This document shows positions 35,882 through 44,458 of a stretch of DNA of 64,000 nucleotides, piece after piece (positions within the stretch are counted from its first letter, which is position 1; each line of letters starts with the position of its first letter). The stretch is taken from contig NZ_LMCF01000011.1 of assembly GCF_001623075.1 (NCBI RefSeq), forward strand, positions 1 through 64,000. Reading direction: 5' to 3'. The DNA comes from Pseudovibrio sp. Ad37. GTDB lineage: Bacteria > Pseudomonadota > Alphaproteobacteria > Rhizobiales > Stappiaceae. The notes beneath the pieces were generated by a model. The model did no database searches. It saw only the letters and a list, made by a program, of their open reading frames with translations, and was not told the origin of the DNA. The translations under genes were made by a program, and so were the position numbers.

Positions 35882-37252
35882 TTAAGGCTTCTTACGCTTG
35901 AGATAAACGCCACCACCGGAAGCAGGCGCTGAAGACGTGTCAGATGACTTGCTTGGCGACCGGCGTGGAGGTGCTTTTTTACCCGGCTTGGCAGAAGATT
36001 TGCCCTTTGGCTTTTTAGCGAACTTACCGCCGCCCGGGCCTTTCCGCTGCCCACCAAGTTTCTGTTTTTTTCCCGCCAATTGCGCACTGCTGCGTGCACT
36101 TTTCGGCTCGCGATCTGATGGGAAGAAGGTGTATCCATCCATCTCAGGGATCTTCTTGCCGATCAGCTTCTGAACAGCACGCAGCATGCCGCGATCTTCT
36201 GGCAAACAGAACGTAATAGCGTTTCCGCTCTTACCCGCACGCGCCGTACGGCCAATGCGGTGCACGTAGTTCTCGGTCGCGTTCGGCATGTCAAAGTTGA
36301 TCACATGCGAAATGTCTGAAACGTCAATCCCGCGGGCTGCAACATCAGTCGCAACAAGGGTTTTCAGCTTACCGCCTTTGAACTTGTCCAGCGTCTTCTG
36401 GCGTTCTGCCTGAGACATGTCGCCATGAATAGATTCTGCTGGCACACCGTCTGCATTCAGCCGGGCAGCAAGCCGCGCACTGCCTTTTTTGGTGAGCGTA
36501 AACACAAGAGCGCGCTCGCACTCTTCCGTTTCAAGAAGCGTCTTCAGCAAAGGATACTTGGCGTTATCTTCCAGATGCGCGATCTTCTGAATTACAGCTT
36601 CTACTGTTGTTGCTGGTGGCGCAGTGCTCACCTCAACAGGATCGCTTAGGAAGCGACCAGCAAACTCACGAATTTCTGCAGGCATAGTTGCTGAGAACAG
36701 CAGTGTCTGCCGTTTTTCCGGCAGCAGATAAGCAATCTCTTCCAGCTCTGCGATAAAGCCGAGATCCAGCATTTGGTCCGCTTCATCGAGAACGAAGATC
36801 TCCAGCTCATCAAAGCTGACACCATTCTTGCGATGCAAGTCGAGCAATCGGCCAGGTGTCGCCACCAGCACATCCAGACCACGCTGCAAAGCACGGAACT
36901 GCGGAGGAAACGGCACACCGCCAACAACGCAGCTGGAGTACATTTTGGTGCGACCTGAATAGGCCTTGATGTTCTTTGAAATCTGATCCGCCAGCTCGCG
37001 GGTTGGCGTCAGAATAAGGCTGCGCACGCTCTTCGGCGCTGCGCGATACCGGCTCTCAAGCAAGCGCTGAAGAAGCGGCACTGCGAAAGCTGCGGTTTTA
37101 CCCGTTCCGGTCTGAGCAAGACCAAGCAGGTCCTTGCCATCCAGAATGTATGGAATAGCGTTTTCCTGAATAGGTGTTGGCTCGTCATAACCTTTAGATT
37201 TCAGGGCGATCTGAAATGGTTTTGCAACACCAAGTTTGTCGAAGTCGGTCAA
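35882..37252 (-). CDS. DEAD-box RNA helicase, RhlE-like
   Basis: ATP-dependent RNA helicase. All motifs are visible: Q-motif region GYDEPTPIQENAIP, motif I AQTGTGKTAAF, Ia PTRELADQ, Ib TPGRLLD, II DEADQMLDLGF, III SATMP, V VATDVAARGIDVSDISHVINFD and VI YVHRIGRTARAG. The core ends near residue 370. The tail is basic, with Lys, Gly, Pro and Ser repeats, as in RhlE proteins that assist ribosome assembly and cold growth. Its 456 residues fit. A long upstream gap of 439 bases may contain a structured leader. Confidence 0.93.
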   Translation of the reverse strand: MTDFDKLGVAKPFQIALKSKGYDEPTPIQENAIPYILDGKDLLGLAQTGTGKTAAFAVPLLQRLLESRYRAAPKSVRSLILTPTRELADQISKNIKAYSGRTKMYSSCVVGGVPFPPQFRALQRGLDVLVATPGRLLDLHRKNGVSFDELEIFVLDEADQMLDLGFIAELEEIAYLLPEKRQTLLFSATMPAEIREFAGRFLSDPVEVSTAPPATTVEAVIQKIAHLEDNAKYPLLKTLLETEECERALVFTLTKKGSARLAARLNADGVPAESIHGDMSQAERQKTLDKFKGGKLKTLVATDVAARGIDVSDISHVINFDMPNATENYVHRIGRTARAGKSGNAITFCLPEDRGMLRAVQKLIGKKIPEMDGYTFFPSDREPKSARSSAQLAGKKQKLGGQRKGPGGGKFAKKPKGKSSAKPGKKAPPRRSPSKSSDTSSAPASGGGVYLKRKKP

Positions 37253-37318
37253 AAAGTGATCTTTCGAATAAGCAGAGTGTCCGAAGCCGGTTCTGCTGAT
37301 TTCATCATGTGTTTTTTG

Positions 37319-37371
37319 CGTGTCCCGGAAAATCAGAAACCGTTTTTCGATTTAGGATGCGCACAAAACAA
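37319..37371. repeat. dispersed palindromic repeat, motif A (copy 3)
   Basis: TCCCGGAAAA, then AGAAACCG, TTTTTCGA and GGATGCGCACAAAA. More divergent than copies 1 and 2 but in the same order, closer to the form seen widely in Rhizobiales. Confidence 0.6.
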
Positions 37372-37486
37372 GCTTGAAGAAGTTTGCCTTCGAGAAATCC
37401 AGCACAAAAGCAGGCAGCTTCAATTAATTCTACTGGAATAGTCTCTGAGGCTCGGTTTGATCGGGCTATTAACATAGACCCGCCAC

Positions 37487-37518
37487 ATTATGCTAGAATT
37501 ATTGCAGGAGAGCATAAT
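37487..37518 (+). promoter_or_regulatory. inverted repeat upstream of the ArsR-family gene
   Basis: Perfect 8-base arms ATTATGCT and AGCATAAT separated by 16 bases, about 175 bases before the regulator start. AGAAT and ATTCT form a second, overlapping pair. A possible autoregulatory operator. Confidence 0.35.
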
Positions 37519-37691
37519 ATTCTGGTTGTCCCGACAAGAAAAGGACGACAAATTTGGTTAGAGCAGTCCAGCTACTTGCATGTTTCATGTTCTTCTTTAT
37601 GTATGGGGACCAAGAATAATGACGCTGCTTTTATGGCCCACATCCTATAAATGGCCTGCTGCTAATAACATTAAAGATTAGGGTTCGAGCT

Positions 37692-38009
37692 TTGATTGAT
37701 GCAAATTTTGAAGACTTAGAAGAAAACGCTGAGGAAGCTTCGCGGCTTCTTGCTAACATGGCGCATCCCAAGCGCTTGATGGTGTTGTGTCGACTGGTAC
37801 AGAGCGAATGTACTGTAGGTGAACTTGCAGAAGCTGTTAATCTTAGTCAGTCCGCGCTGTCACAACACCTTGCCAAGATGCGTGCCAGCAATCTGGTGTC
37901 CACCCGTCGTAGCGCCCAGACAATTTATTATTCTCTGGCAAGTGCCGAAGTGGAATCCGTTCTGCAAACTCTCTATGGTCTGTATTGCGCTCCTCAGGAA
38001 GAAGCTTAG
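37692..38009 (+). CDS. ArsR-family regulator resembling SqrR/BigR persulfide sensors
   Basis: Winged-helix repressor of 105 residues. The recognition helix region is LAEAVNLSQSALSQHLAKMRASNLVSTRR. The sequence resembles SqrR (Rhodobacter) and BigR (Xylella), including HPKRLMVLCRLV and the end LYGLYCA. It has Cys33 and Cys99, 66 residues apart, the same spacing as the Cys41/Cys107 pair of SqrR and Cys42/Cys108 of BigR that form a tetrasulfide bridge. Cys40 is extra. It therefore probably senses persulfide or sulfide rather than metals. It starts with TTG 37692. No sulfide oxidation genes are adjacent in the window, so targets lie elsewhere. Confidence 0.82.
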   Translation: MIDANFEDLEENAEEASRLLANMAHPKRLMVLCRLVQSECTVGELAEAVNLSQSALSQHLAKMRASNLVSTRRSAQTIYYSLASAEVESVLQTLYGLYCAPQEEA

Positions 38010-38020
38010 CAGAGCCTGCT

Positions 38021-40024
38021 TTAAGGCCCCGCAATTACCACAGAGCTACCATCCCACCTGCGCTTCTCTTCTGCATTCGGTAGCTGGTTGAACATGTGAA
38101 GATCCACTGGAATTTCATCTTCAGACTTCAGACCTGAAAACTCACCAAACAGACGGATGGTTTCTTCGTCCAGCGCACCGCCGATATACAGATTGGAGAT
38201 CTCTCCGTTCACATCGGAGAGCTTGAACCGGGTTTCCCAGAGCCAAAACACCTGTCTGTGGTCCTGATCGCTTTCGTAAACCATCGTCAGCGCAGGTAGG
38301 AAGCCTGCATTGGTGTGTGGTACCGGAGGCAGTTCGCCAGCAGGTGTCTCGCCTTTCAGGTATCCCGTAGCCGTTGGAACAGACCATTCCGGCGCCTTGC
38401 GCCAGCCCAGTTCTGTCAGTTGTTTTTCCAACTGTTCCGGCGTACCGGACCATTGCAGTGTTATGGGCTCTTCCAGTTCACCCGTAATGGATACACGCTT
38501 GGCAGGCAGCAAACGCCAGTCCTGCAGGCGCCAGCTGGATTTCTGGATCACAACGGATTCGCTGCGCGGCTCATAAGCCTCAGCAGTTGTCTTATAATTG
38601 GTGCTGATGTGCCAGACGGAAGCAATCGCCAGCGCACTCAGCGAAATGATCGTCAGCGCGGTTCTGCCGACTTTCTCGTTGTGAATGTGCCCAAACACAA
38701 ATGAGAAGAAGAAGACCGTTCCGGAGCCAAACAAGAGACCAGCCAGCACGTCTGAAAGCCAGTGCGCTCCGAGATAAACTCGTGAGAAACCGATCAGGAT
38801 CGCAAAGGTTGCCGCTAAAGAATAGATGACCGTCTTGCTCAAACGAGAGCGCTCATGAGCCACCAGAACCGCAATCACTCCAATCAGAACCGTATTGATC
38901 GTCGCGTGCCCGGATGGGAACGAAAATGAATCTGCGCCGGTATACAGCTCAATCGGACGATCGCGGCCAATCAATGCCTTGGTGATCACCACAAAGATTG
39001 AGGAGCTGACAATCGCGATGACAAAGCCCGTCGCTCTGCGCCATGCCTTCCGCCCAAACAGATAAAGCCCAACAGCTAGTGTCACGGTTGCAGTGACATG
39101 ACCATCGCCCATCATGGTGATCATAACCATGACCTTATCGATGATCGGTGTCCGCGCGATCTGGAAGAAGTTGCTGATTGCAAGATCAGCCCGCGCCATC
39201 GGCATTCCCGGCGCCACGGCACCCGTAAACCAGATGAAGCCTGGCAGCGTGACAAGCAGGAAGAACGCAGACACCAGCATCCCCACACTACGTGGGTTTT
39301 CAGGGTCATACGTCCGTGCAACCCATTGGCTGAAGCGACCAGGACGGCGGGCAAACCAATTGACTGTTGCCTGATGAGAACCGCCAACGATTGGCAGAAT
39401 AAACATGATCAGCCAGCGGATCAGGGCCACGGCAATCAAAAGAACTAGCAGCAAGCCACCAAGAATAATCGCCAGACGCGTATTGAACTCGCCAATCGCA
39501 AACAGAGCAGATCCAGCCATCACACCAGGTATCAAATGGATCGCGGCCCATGCGAAGGCTGATGTCACGTTGAAGAACGTAAAGCGGCCAAAACTCATGT
39601 CCGCCATACCAGCAATTCCAGGCACGACAGATTTCACGCCCGGCACAAAACGGCCAATAAAGATGCTCTTACCGCCATGTTTGGCAAAATAGTCTTCACC
39701 GCGCTGCAACCAATCCGGATACCGGCTTAATGGCCAGATAGTGCGCACTTTGTCTTTGTAAAAGTAGCCAAACCAATAGGAAAACGCGTCGCCGGTTACG
39801 GCGCCTGCGGTTGTCCATAAAAAGATGCTCAGAAAGGGCAGCTCACCAAGGCCAATTAGCGTTCCGGCGCCCACAAGAACAACCGTGCTTGGAAACACCA
39901 GCCCAATCAGAAAGAGCGCTTCGCCCATTGCGACGATAAAACAGATAAGGCCAGCGAATGCTGGATTTGCTGCAATGAAATCAACAATGTGATTGAGGAA
40001 TGTGGTGACGAAATCGACGTTCAC
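38021..40024 (-). CDS. DedA - PAP2 phosphatase - LssY fusion membrane protein
   Basis: Three domains in one chain of 667 residues. Residues about 1-210 are DedA/SNARE-associated: GEALFLIGLVFPSTVVLVGAG, GDAFSYWFGY, FIGRFVPGVKSVVPGIAGMADM. Residues about 265-460 are a PAP2 lipid phosphatase: KALIGRDRP, SFPSGHATIN, and RVYLGAHWLSDVLAGLLFGS with the three signature blocks and catalytic His residues. The last 180 residues are an LssY C-terminal-like soluble domain (VSITGELEEPITLQWSGTPEQLEKQL). DedA proteins translocate or recycle lipid carriers, and PAP2 enzymes dephosphorylate undecaprenyl or other lipid phosphates, so flipping plus dephosphorylation in one protein is likely. It converges with the ArsR gene. 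Confidence 0.88.
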   Translation of the reverse strand: MNVDFVTTFLNHIVDFIAANPAFAGLICFIVAMGEALFLIGLVFPSTVVLVGAGTLIGLGELPFLSIFLWTTAGAVTGDAFSYWFGYFYKDKVRTIWPLSRYPDWLQRGEDYFAKHGGKSIFIGRFVPGVKSVVPGIAGMADMSFGRFTFFNVTSAFAWAAIHLIPGVMAGSALFAIGEFNTRLAIILGGLLLVLLIAVALIRWLIMFILPIVGGSHQATVNWFARRPGRFSQWVARTYDPENPRSVGMLVSAFFLLVTLPGFIWFTGAVAPGMPMARADLAISNFFQIARTPIIDKVMVMITMMGDGHVTATVTLAVGLYLFGRKAWRRATGFVIAIVSSSIFVVITKALIGRDRPIELYTGADSFSFPSGHATINTVLIGVIAVLVAHERSRLSKTVIYSLAATFAILIGFSRVYLGAHWLSDVLAGLLFGSGTVFFFSFVFGHIHNEKVGRTALTIISLSALAIASVWHISTNYKTTAEAYEPRSESVVIQKSSWRLQDWRLLPAKRVSITGELEEPITLQWSGTPEQLEKQLTELGWRKAPEWSVPTATGYLKGETPAGELPPVPHTNAGFLPALTMVYESDQDHRQVFWLWETRFKLSDVNGEISNLYIGGALDEETIRLFGEFSGLKSEDEIPVDLHMFNQLPNAEEKRRWDGSSVVIAGP

Positions 40025-40348
40025 TGAAAAGTCTCTAGCTCTTTCTTAAATGACTTAGATCGCTCGGTGGCTGCTTGAAATGTATACATAGTGCCAAGGT
40101 GACCAAAATAAGGTCTGCATTCTGTTACATTTATATGCAGGCATCTGGCGCTTTGAAAGGGAAATAACAAGCCCTAATCCCTTTAAAAAGCATAATAGTC
40201 CCACTAATCAGACCCATACGTTAATTCTGGTGACGAAAAAAATCGTTTAGCTCTTTAAGCAATAATACAGAATGGCTATTCTTGGCTCCAAAGCCGAATG
40301 AGCAAAAATAACATTTTACGCCATGCCCCAGATGCGAAGGTCACTTGC
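40025..40348. other. divergent intergenic region upstream of the polyphosphate:AMP phosphotransferase gene
   Basis: 324 bases, AT-rich in the middle, with promoters for both directions expected. The in-frame ATG at 40298 has no ribosome binding site. No repeat or operator was recognised. Confidence 0.5.
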
Positions 40349-41836
40349 ATGTTTCAGTCTGCAAACATTCCTCAGACAGTCAGTAAAGAGCTGCTTCAAA
40401 AAAGACTGCCTGAACTCCGTGAGGAATTGTTGGAAGTTCAGCATAAGCTGAGAGAGAACAAAGCTTTTGCAACGATCATTTTGCTCGCTGGCGTAGATGG
40501 CTCGGGTAAAGGCGCGGCGATCTCCCGTTTGTATGAGTGGATGGACACCCGCTATCTGTTCTGCAACGCCTACCATGAACAACGCAGCGAGTCCGAAGGC
40601 GCCCGGCCAAACTACTGGCGTTACTGGCGTGATCTGCCTGCACGGGGTGAAACCTCCATTGTGTTTGGCTCCTGGTATCAGGAACCTTTGCGTGATGCCG
40701 TTATGGGCAAGATTGATGATGCAGAGCTGGAGCGCCAGCTGTCTGCCATCAACCGCTTTGAAAAAATGCTGGCTTACGAGAACATTCTCCTTCTGAAGTT
40801 CTGGTTCACGCTTCCAAAGGAAGACCAGCAGGAACGCCTGCATGATATCGAAGTCAAAGGCAAAAAAGGCCGCAACTTCATTGAGGAATGGTCCGGCTCA
40901 GAGCACTATCGCGCTGCTCAGACCGCTGGCGAAAAAGCATCCCTGCAAACCAGCACCGGTTACGCCCCTTGGTTTGTGATCCCCTCTCAGGATCCGGATG
41001 TTCGCGATCTTGCGCTGGCCGAAACCATCGCACAATCCATGAAGAAGAAGCTGGAAAGTGGAAACGGCAATCCGGTCTCAGCTCCAGCTGTGGTCACGAC
41101 CCTGTCGCAGGCCAATGCGGTGGATGCGATTGATCTGACAGCGACGATCTCCAAAGAAGATTACAAGGCAGAGCTTGAAGAGCTTCAGGACAAGATGGCG
41201 TATCTGACAGACCGCAAGCGCTTCAAGAAATTCGGTTTCATCTCCGTGTTCCAAGGCAATGATGCAGCTGGTAAAGGGGGCTCAATCCGCCGCCTCACCC
41301 GCTCCATGGACCCGCGAAATTACAAGGTGCACCCAATCGCAGCCCCTTCACTGGAAGAAAAACTGCACCCGTATCTTTGGCGTTTCTGGCGCCGCCTACC
41401 GAAAAAGGGCCACAGCGCAATCTTTGACCGCTCATGGTACGAGCGAGTTCTCGTGGAGCGTGTCGAAGGCTTCTGCTCCGAAGCGGACTGGATGCGTGCT
41501 TACAACGAGATCAACGCTTTCGAAAAAGAGCTGACGGATTCCGGTTTCGTCCTCTGCAAGTTCTGGCTTGCGATCTCAGAAGAAGAGCAGCTGCGTCGCT
41601 TTAAAGCCCGTGAAGAAACCGCCTACAAGAACTACAAAATCACCGAGGAAGATTGGCGCAATCGTCTCAAATGGAATGAGTACGCCATCGCAGCGGGCGA
41701 CATGGTGGACCGCACCTCTACCCGCTACGCCCCGTGGACGCTGATTTCTTCCGAGGACAAGCGCTACGCCCGTATTCAGGTACTCAGAACCACCGTCAAT
41801 GCCCTCGAAAAAGCGCTGAAGAAGAAAGAGCGCTAA
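40349..41836 (+). CDS. pap: polyphosphate:AMP phosphotransferase (double PPK2 domain)
   Basis: Makes ADP from AMP using polyphosphate as phosphate donor. Two tandem PPK2 kinase domains: the first has LLAGVDGSGKGAAI and WRYWRDLPARG, the second has FQGNDAAGKGGSIRRL, WRFWRRLPKKGHSAIFDRSWYERVLVERVEGF and the ARFKAREE-type lid. Two-domain class II PPK2 enzymes are specific for AMP. ATG 40349 (MFQSANIPQTVSKELL) matches the family's usual start and has GAAGG eight bases upstream, giving 495 residues. It is monocistronic. The preceding gene is divergent and the following gene is convergent and unrelated in composition. Confidence 0.93.
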   Translation: MFQSANIPQTVSKELLQKRLPELREELLEVQHKLRENKAFATIILLAGVDGSGKGAAISRLYEWMDTRYLFCNAYHEQRSESEGARPNYWRYWRDLPARGETSIVFGSWYQEPLRDAVMGKIDDAELERQLSAINRFEKMLAYENILLLKFWFTLPKEDQQERLHDIEVKGKKGRNFIEEWSGSEHYRAAQTAGEKASLQTSTGYAPWFVIPSQDPDVRDLALAETIAQSMKKKLESGNGNPVSAPAVVTTLSQANAVDAIDLTATISKEDYKAELEELQDKMAYLTDRKRFKKFGFISVFQGNDAAGKGGSIRRLTRSMDPRNYKVHPIAAPSLEEKLHPYLWRFWRRLPKKGHSAIFDRSWYERVLVERVEGFCSEADWMRAYNEINAFEKELTDSGFVLCKFWLAISEEEQLRRFKAREETAYKNYKITEEDWRNRLKWNEYAIAAGDMVDRTSTRYAPWTLISSEDKRYARIQVLRTTVNALEKALKKKER

Positions 41837-41874
41837 GCGCTCCCCTTCACCAAGATCCTAGCTACCTTATGCTG

Positions 41875-42765
41875 TCAGGCTCTGTTGTTTGACAGGACTT
41901 CTGACGAAACAAGCTTCACGTCGCTTCCATTCGGAGACACTATAATTTGTGCTTGGATTTGAAGTGATTTTTTCGCGCCCTCATATGAGTTAACCTGCTC
42001 ATTCAACGACTCCCGTGAAGATTCGTCCGCTGTTGTTGCCACATCTTTAGAGAACCGATAGTCGATCTGCAAAGAACCATCTGCAATCGTTTTGACATCA
42101 TATTGCAGCTCGGCGTCGTTAGCAGCACATGCTATGGGGCCAGCTAATTCTTGATCCAGACCTTGAATACAAATTGCAGTTATTGCGTTTAAGTGTTCAG
42201 GTGTAAACCTACGGAATTCTCTTATGTCGGAGACCGGTTGGCCATTAATTTTATAGTTTTTGCTAACTTTAATTGGTCCATCATTAGTAGGATCAAGGGA
42301 CCGCTCAAAGTCTGCTTTCAATTGTTGATCATATTTTCCAGCAGTAGCCTGCTCTAAGATACATAGTGCCAGATCCAGTTCTATACGTTGCCTCGCAACT
42401 TGGTCAGTGTGAGGTTCTTGCAGATCTAACTTCAGCGTGTAGTCGTCGCCTACCTTGTAGGTTACGTCTTTGTCTGACCTAATAATCGAGAAATTGTCGG
42501 TAAAGTTTGCCCCAGCGAGAGCACGTAAGTTTTGAAAGGCATCATATTTTTTTTCATCTGTAACGCGTGGATCATAAAGATCAAACACCAACTTCTTCGC
42601 AGCCTCACGGTCAGTACCGCAAAACCAGTCAGCAATCTTGTCCCAAAGCCGGGTGGCGGGATTGCCGATATGGTCTCTGTCGGACGCTGCTTTGATGGTG
42701 TTTATATTTCCAGCAGTAAGACTGGTGTCAAACAGTGTGCCGCTTAAGCCAATTAATGGATTCAT
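41875..42765 (-). CDS. candidate type III secretion effector with SifA/SspH-like N-terminal translocation domain
   Basis: Predicted 296-residue soluble protein. Residues about 40-110 read RLWDKIADWFCGTDREAAKK then LVFDLYDPRV, LRALAGANFTDNFSII and DDYTLKLDL. This closely parallels the N-terminal domain of Salmonella SPI-2 effectors (SifA, SspH, SseI, SseJ), whose translocation signal is W-E-K-I/M-x-x-F-F followed by a paired-helix region and LRALA. Here the motif is WDKIADWF. The remaining 180 residues match no family I recognise. ATG 42765 has AAGGAG eight bases upstream. Rows inside the gene fall to about one third G+C, well below neighbours, which suggests transfer. No secretion apparatus or chaperone gene is in the window. 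Similarity is judged by eye. Confidence 0.6.
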   Translation of the reverse strand: MNPLIGLSGTLFDTSLTAGNINTIKAASDRDHIGNPATRLWDKIADWFCGTDREAAKKLVFDLYDPRVTDEKKYDAFQNLRALAGANFTDNFSIIRSDKDVTYKVGDDYTLKLDLQEPHTDQVARQRIELDLALCILEQATAGKYDQQLKADFERSLDPTNDGPIKVSKNYKINGQPVSDIREFRRFTPEHLNAITAICIQGLDQELAGPIACAANDAELQYDVKTIADGSLQIDYRFSKDVATTADESSRESLNEQVNSYEGAKKSLQIQAQIIVSPNGSDVKLVSSEVLSNNRA

Positions 42766-43428
42766 GTTCCATACTCCTTCAACAGTGTTGCTGACAATGA
42801 GAGCGTTTAACGCTCTATAGAGTACAATGCACAAAGACGTAGCGTCTTGCTGTTTTCTAAAACACTAATCGATGAAAAACATGCACTAAAAGCACCGCAT
42901 GGCAGTCCATGCAGTGTTGAAGCTAAGGGTCCCGAACTTGGGATGAGCAAGGCGAGCAGGCAGTGCCTGCGCTACTTGTTTAAATATGTTTCTTCGGCAG
43001 TGGTTGCTCGCCTCGCCCGGGCTTTCTTGTAATGAACAACGTCGCCTCTTTGCCTGTAAGGCACGATAGCCAGTTTCCCGGAAAGACAGTGGCTTACCCA
43101 GACACGTTTCCATGCCCAAACAGTTCCTCCGTCTTTGACAAACACATCTGTAAAAGCAGGTTTTACTGCCGGTACATTTGCAATTGTCGCCGCGTGATAC
43201 CCTACAAACTTGGGCCCTTCCCCTCAAACCATGCGGTCACGTTTGAAGTTCGGTTCACCGGACCACTGGAAAGATACGTTACTTCTCCCAATAGCCCCAC
43301 CCAGCCCACGCCTCACCGACGGACGGTCCGCCTGCAGCCCGTTGCGTGGGCATGTCTCTCAGAGTATGGGAGAAAACTGGGAGGGGAATAAGTTTTATGG
43401 ATTACTCAGTGTTGCTCTGAAAGCCTGC
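42766..43428. other. gene-poor gap between the effector-like gene and the aldo/keto reductase gene
   Basis: About 660 bases. Frames on both strands up to 119 codons are open, but their translations are low-complexity, Cys- and Arg-rich and lack ribosome binding sites. It holds short palindromes: GCATGG-CAGT-CCATGC near 42898 and GCAGGCA-G-TGCCTGC near 42957, and AGGCGAGCA facing TGCTCGCCT about 50 bases apart. It may be eroded accessory DNA. The effector promoter should lie at about 42790-42860. Confidence 0.5.
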
Positions 43429-44412
43429 TTAGGCATTAACGCCCTTCATACCTTCCGGAGTGTATCTCTCGCCCGCTACAGGGATGCGTGCAATCGCATC
43501 TTCCAGTGCGTGCACCTCCTCTGTGGACAGCTCAATGTCAGTGGCAGCAGCGTTCTCTTCCAGATACTTCAGTCTCTTCGTGCCCGGAATTGGCACGATA
43601 TCGTTCCTTTTTGCCAGCAACCACGCGAGGGAGAGCTGTGCAGGTGTGCATTTCTTCTGGTGTGCGGCCTCTGTTATCACTTTCCTGATGCCCTCATTGA
43701 CGAGCAGTGCGGCTTTCGAAAATCTTGGCAGATTCGCGCGAAAGTCGCCCTCTTCAAACTCCGTTTCTGAGTTCACACTACCCGTCAGGAACCCTCTCCC
43801 CAAAGGAGAGTAAGGGACAAACCCAATGCCAAGCTCACGGCATGCAGGCAAGATCGCGTTTTCGACGTCACGAGACCACAGTGAGTATTCTGTCTGAACA
43901 GCTGCAATTGGATGAACCGCATGCGCCCGGCGCAGCGTGCTCTCGTTGATCTCACAAAGCCCGATATTGCCAATCTTACCCTCCTCAACCAGGCGGGAGA
44001 GCTCGCCCATGACATCCTCAACGGGTTGCTCCGGGTTAACGCGGTGGACGTAGTAAAGATCAATGTAATCAAGCCCCAAACGCTTCAGAGAGGCCTCACA
44101 AGCCTGCCGCGCATATTGCCGACTATTCTCGATCGTCCGCTTGTATTCGCCGGGTTTCCGATTGATGCCGAACTTTGTTGCGATCTTGAGAGGTGCTTTC
44201 GTTTCCTTCAAAAAACGGCCAATCAGCTCCTCATTGTGGTGAGGGCCATACATGTCAGCCGTATCGAAGAAATTTATGCCCAGTTCAACGGCTCGTGCCA
44301 TCACCTCCAAGGACACGCTGTCATCGTGTGAGCCATAAAACTCACTCATCCCCATGCAGCCCAGACCAAGCGCTGAGACGTTAAGTTTAGATCCAAGTTG
44401 GCGAGTTTTCAT
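43429..44412 (-). CDS. aldo/keto reductase
   Basis: NADPH-dependent TIM-barrel oxidoreductase of the AKR family, YccK/IolS-like type. It has [31 protein letters not shown] with the catalytic Asp and Tyr, KIATKFGI with the Lys and [18 protein letters not shown] with the His. The coenzyme loop is [21 protein letters not shown] 44412 with AAGGAAG six bases upstream gives 327 residues. It is divergent from a LysR gene whose coding start is 46 bases away, a regulator-target pair. The substrate aldehyde or ketone is unknown. Confidence 0.92.
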   Translation of the reverse strand: MKTRQLGSKLNVSALGLGCMGMSEFYGSHDDSVSLEVMARAVELGINFFDTADMYGPHHNEELIGRFLKETKAPLKIATKFGINRKPGEYKRTIENSRQYARQACEASLKRLGLDYIDLYYVHRVNPEQPVEDVMGELSRLVEEGKIGNIGLCEINESTLRRAHAVHPIAAVQTEYSLWSRDVENAILPACRELGIGFVPYSPLGRGFLTGSVNSETEFEEGDFRANLPRFSKAALLVNEGIRKVITEAAHQKKCTPAQLSLAWLLAKRNDIVPIPGTKRLKYLEENAAATDIELSTEEVHALEDAIARIPVAGERYTPEGMKGVNA

Positions 44413-44458
44413 CAGAAGCTTCCTTGTGTTGCTGCTGAATACTTGCCATCTTTCAAAG

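Larger units (their letters stand above)
37253..37691. other. divergent intergenic region, helicase / ArsR regulator
   Basis: 439 bases with no convincing gene. It contains motif A repeat copy 3 (37319-37371) and an inverted repeat ATTATGCT (37487-37494) / AGCATAAT (37511-37518). Promoters for both genes must lie here. Confidence 0.6.

Noticed and set aside
43032-43391. 119-codon frame in the gap beside the effector candidate
   Set aside because: Low-complexity, Cys/Pro/Arg-rich translation with no family match. Frames of similar length occur on both strands.
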